Positions 61,215 to 64,000 of a DNA stretch of 64,000 nucleotides are shown here, piece after piece. How positions within the stretch are numbered: position 1 is the stretch's first letter; each line of letters begins with the position of its first letter. The translations under genes were made by a program, and so were the position numbers. The notes beneath the pieces were generated by a model. It was given only the letters and a program-made list of their open reading frames with translations. It did not search any database and was not told the origin of the DNA. Origin of the DNA: JAFGIN01 sp050301235 (lineage in GTDB: Bacteria > Fibrobacterota > Chitinivibrionia > Chitinivibrionales > Chitinispirillaceae); the NCBI GenBank assembly GCA_050301235.1, contig JBNKZD010000144.1, positions 1 through 64,000 on the forward strand. The letters run 5' to 3'.

Positions 61215-62297
61215 TTACATCTTAGGAGATTCTTTCCGCTCAAACGGAACTACTACATCACCCTCTTTAAGCCCCGATTTAATTTCATAATACTTAAAAT
61301 CGGTCTCACCAACTTTGATTTTAGTTCTAACCGGAGTTTCAATTCCCTGATCACTTTTACTCATCTTATTAACAAAATAGAGCGTATCATCTTTTTCCAC
61401 ATAGTTATAGGGAACCCCCAACACGCCTGGAATCTCTTTGATCGTAAAAACAACATTCACATTAATCCCTGGAGCGATACCCGGAATTAATGAATCGATC
61501 GATACACGAACTTCAAAGCCCGAAAGCTCATCATTCTGATTTTTACGGGCACTTAACGCAATGAATGTAACAGTTCCATTTGTTCGGGCGTTCTCATTAG
61601 CTTCCGGTTTAATTATAACAGGAGCACCCTTTTTGATATGGATATAGTCAACTTCACCAATTGTTGTTATCACTTCGAGATTATTGATATCTGCAACAGT
61701 TGCGATCTCTGTTCCACTCTGAAAACCGGTTGTAGCTGACACCGCGATTTCGCCCTCTTCTACAGATAGTTTCGTTAAAACACCTGAGATTGGTGAAATG
61801 ATAACCGTCTTACTCAATTGATCCTTTACATCAAGAAGTTCCAGTTTCTGACGAAGTAAATTTATTGAATCAAGCTGCTGCTTCATATCAAGATCAAACA
61901 CTTTTTTTGCTGACAAAGAACCACTGGTATGAAGTTCGGTTCCATCATTGAAATCACGCTGCGATTTTTTGAACTCTATCTGTGCTTCATGTACCGATAA
62001 CTCAAGTTTCTGTTTCTGGGTATTGAGTCGGTAGGGATCTATATACAGTATCGTATCACCCTTATTGATCGATTGTCCCTCTTTAACATACACTTTTTCG
62101 ATCTTACCACTTGCTTCAGATTTAATATCAACCTTATTTACCGAGTTCACTTCACCGCTTTGTGATACAACATCCCTAATGTCAACTTTTTTAACCGTGA
62201 AAGTTTCAACAAACTTGGGTTTTTCGGACTTTTTTCCACTACATCCTGTCAGCAGAACTGTAATGATAACACTAACGGTAAGGAGTAACTTCTTCAT
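61215..62297 (-). CDS. MacA-like membrane-fusion lipoprotein (HlyD family)
   Basis: From the ATG at 62297 the product has 360 residues, and the leader ends L-L-T-G-C, a lipobox; the frame is open to 62321. Order: biotinyl-lipoyl-like half (S-G-E-V-N-S-V-N-K-V-D-I-K-S-E-A-S-G), a coiled-coil hairpin (about 95-165), second lipoyl half (I-S-P-I-S-G-V-L-T-K-L-S-V-E-E-G-E), then beta-barrel. It links the inner-membrane permeases to the TolC channel. Confidence 0.92.
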   Translation of the reverse strand: MKKLLLTVSVIITVLLTGCSGKKSEKPKFVETFTVKKVDIRDVVSQSGEVNSVNKVDIKSEASGKIEKVYVKEGQSINKGDTILYIDPYRLNTQKQKLELSVHEAQIEFKKSQRDFNDGTELHTSGSLSAKKVFDLDMKQQLDSINLLRQKLELLDVKDQLSKTVIISPISGVLTKLSVEEGEIAVSATTGFQSGTEIATVADINNLEVITTIGEVDYIHIKKGAPVIIKPEANENARTNGTVTFIALSARKNQNDELSGFEVRVSIDSLIPGIAPGINVNVVFTIKEIPGVLGVPYNYVEKDDTLYFVNKMSKSDQGIETPVRTKIKVGETDFKYYEIKSGLKEGDVVVPFERKESPKM

Positions 62298-62313
62298 CAC
62301 ACATACCCCGATA

Positions 62314-63795
62314 TCAATCAATTAAAATATTAAATTTCTGAAACAGTGTACCGGTAAGTTCATCAACGATAACTTCCAGACGCTTCATCTCTATTTGTGA
62401 CTTTAAATAATCAGTTTCACTTTTTATGAGTTTATCATTTGCATCAGAGAGCTCAATCCTGTCAATCGTTCCAAGTTCGTACTCTCTTTGAGCGATTTGA
62501 AGACGCTGTCGTGCAACAGCAACAATCTGTTTCATAAGTGCAAGACGACTTAACTCCTGTTTCCATGACATTCTGAGATTTCTGATCTGGTTTTTCGCTT
62601 CAATACGGTACTGTTTTTCATTAATCTCGTTTTTCATGAATTCATACCGCGATTTTGCCTGAAGATCCAGATTTTTTTTAACTGGAATCGAATAAGAAAA
62701 AAGTAATCCGATCACTGCATTTGAAGAATACCCGTAATTGCCACTGAAAAAGTTATCACCCCTCTGATCCCTATAAATACTAGCATTCAATCGAAGATCC
62801 GGGTAGATGTTGTGACGTATCTTTTCATGTTCAAGACAGAGCCGCTGAGTTATCTTCTGGTACACCTGAAGTTTGGGATCGAATTGTTCAAATAACATGA
62901 ACAGAGTGGAATCATCTGCCAGATCATCAACGTGCACATCACAACTGTCATTTACCCAAAGTGTATCTGGTGTTAAGGTAAGCTCTGAAGCGAGACGGCT
63001 GATAGAAATCTCCATCGCAATATTTGCATCAAGGACATTCTGTTGAGCCGTAAGCATGTCAAGATTCGCTTTAATCGAATCCAAAACTGTACCCTCACCA
63101 ATTCTCATACGAGTTTTTTCGATCTGAAAAAGATCCTCTGCTCTACGCAATTCATTACGATAAATTGTCAGCAGTGATTTTTTTTCATACGCATCCCAGT
63201 AAAGCGATCTGATTTCAGAAAGTTCACTCAGTAAGGAATTCTTCCTCTCTAGAGACAACTGATTACTGTGAATTGCAGCAATAGTAATTGCATGATTCAG
63301 TTCTCCATACCTGAACGCATCCTTTAATAACGGCTGGGTGTAACTCAACGAATATGTGCTCTTATGTCCCAGAGAGCGGGAATGATTGACATTTGTAACT
63401 GCTCCCTCCATCGCTCCCGTAATTTCACCACCCCCGGGCAGTTTTTGCTTTATCGCGATTTGGGAAGCCACTGAAGAAACAGGGTTTATTCTATAAATTT
63501 CCGTGTAAGCAGTTTTTGTGGTAGTATCAAAGCGGGTTATTGTATCATTTTGGGGAATACCAGTTGAAACAGTCGGTTCCATCGAAACGGTAACCACAGG
63601 AAGACGATCCTGGAGCAGAGAATGAATATCGAGAGAGTCGATGCTTCGATCCAGAGCAAGGATTTTGAAGCTGTTTTTTTTCTTTAGCGCAGTAAAAACC
63701 GCACTCGATTCTGTCAATTCATCAGCAGACACAATCCCTGCTGAAAAAGAAAGAAATAATATAATTAAGCGTTTTAACAACATAACGGGTTGCAT
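62314..63795 (-). CDS. TolC-family outer-membrane efflux protein
   Basis: The 493-residue product has a signal peptide and the two-fold helical repeat of TolC proteins: L-K-K-K-N-S-F-K-I-L-A-L-D near the start, and Q-R-L-Q-I-A-Q-R-E-Y-E-L-G-T-I-D-R-I-E-L-S-D-A in the last helix pair shortened here in parts. It provides the outer-membrane exit duct. It is the first gene of the exporter operon and reaches the operon by a 17-base gap to the fusion protein. The cargo of the pump is unknown. Confidence 0.92.
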   Translation of the reverse strand: MQPVMLLKRLIILFLSFSAGIVSADELTESSAVFTALKKKNSFKILALDRSIDSLDIHSLLQDRLPVVTVSMEPTVSTGIPQNDTITRFDTTTKTAYTEIYRINPVSSVASQIAIKQKLPGGGEITGAMEGAVTNVNHSRSLGHKSTYSLSYTQPLLKDAFRYGELNHAITIAAIHSNQLSLERKNSLLSELSEIRSLYWDAYEKKSLLTIYRNELRRAEDLFQIEKTRMRIGEGTVLDSIKANLDMLTAQQNVLDANIAMEISISRLASELTLTPDTLWVNDSCDVHVDDLADDSTLFMLFEQFDPKLQVYQKITQRLCLEHEKIRHNIYPDLRLNASIYRDQRGDNFFSGNYGYSSNAVIGLLFSYSIPVKKNLDLQAKSRYEFMKNEINEKQYRIEAKNQIRNLRMSWKQELSRLALMKQIVAVARQRLQIAQREYELGTIDRIELSDANDKLIKSETDYLKSQIEMKRLEVIVDELTGTLFQKFNILID

Positions 63796-64000
63796 TCACT
63801 AAATCGTTAAAAAATAAGGACTACTGGAGTAAAATACTCAAAAAATCGGCTTAAAGCATTATAATTTTTAGCAGTAGCCCTGTTACATCTGCTTGAATTA
63901 ATAACTTACGTAACAACAATACATTTATTTCACATTTGTAGATAATTTTATACGGGTAAGATTAACGAATATGCCTGAAACTATACTATTATAATTTCAG

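Noticed and set aside
1..64000. CRISPR array, rRNA, tRNA, prophage or complete insertion sequence
   Set aside because: Reading for regular repeats, tRNA-like cloverleaf sequence, transposase or phage structural motifs found none that could be supported.

Overview
The window is a chromosomal stretch from a Gram-negative, didermic bacterium. The evidence is a TolC-type exporter, a TonB-dependent receptor remnant, many lipobox proteins, BON-domain and outer-membrane barrel proteins and a pilin-like protein. Base composition looks moderately AT-rich. A decayed gene of the TIGR02147 type (a family abundant in Fibrobacter) and secreted proteins with FlgD-like C-terminal modules make Fibrobacterota or a close relative my best guess; this is inference, as no rRNA or tRNA gene was recognised.

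Layout. 1-13 kb: lipoproteins, the TIGR02147 pseudogene, a membrane PAS histidine kinase, argJ, a large alpha-2-macroglobulin and a HEAT/M23 peptidase. 13-22 kb: a B12-binding radical SAM protein and an orphan PTS enzyme I converge on a histidine kinase/KaiC-like pair, which lies downstream of glgA; then Nudix and BON proteins. 22-26 kb: a chemoreceptor, a MerR regulator with a recognisable promoter, and a lipoprotein. 26.4-30.2 kb: three co-directional genes encoding a coiled-coil/HEAT protein, a ParA-type ATPase and a disordered/coiled-coil protein. 30-39.6 kb: a pilin-like protein, a barrel protein, and a MalT-like LuxR regulator followed by a small-protein/membrane/flavodoxin/hydrolase set. 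39.6-47.6 kb: thioredoxin and a cobalamin-riboswitch-led B12 uptake and salvage operon. 47.7-51.2 kb: ATPase gene debris, an MBL hydrolase, an EamA transporter and an outer-membrane protein gene interrupted at a T10 tract. 51.4-64 kb: an L-type lectin adhesin, a duplicated alpha/beta hydrolase, a radical SAM/SPASM enzyme and a TolC/MacA/MacB-like efflux operon.

Two systems stand out. The ParA operon has the architecture and gene order of the myxobacterial PomX/PomZ/PomY cell-division positioning system, including a basic N-terminal peptide on the PomX-like protein. The cobalamin operon pairs a riboswitch with BtuFCD, an adenosyltransferase, a DUF71-type ATP pyrophosphatase, a leaderless Cys-rich BtuF-like protein and a surface beta-propeller lipoprotein resembling Bacteroides BtuG, while its btuB gene is internally deleted.

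Single-base interruptions recur (TIGR02147 gene, T10 outer-membrane gene, in-frame TGA ORF), so decay, phase variation and sequencing error all have to be weighed for those entries.
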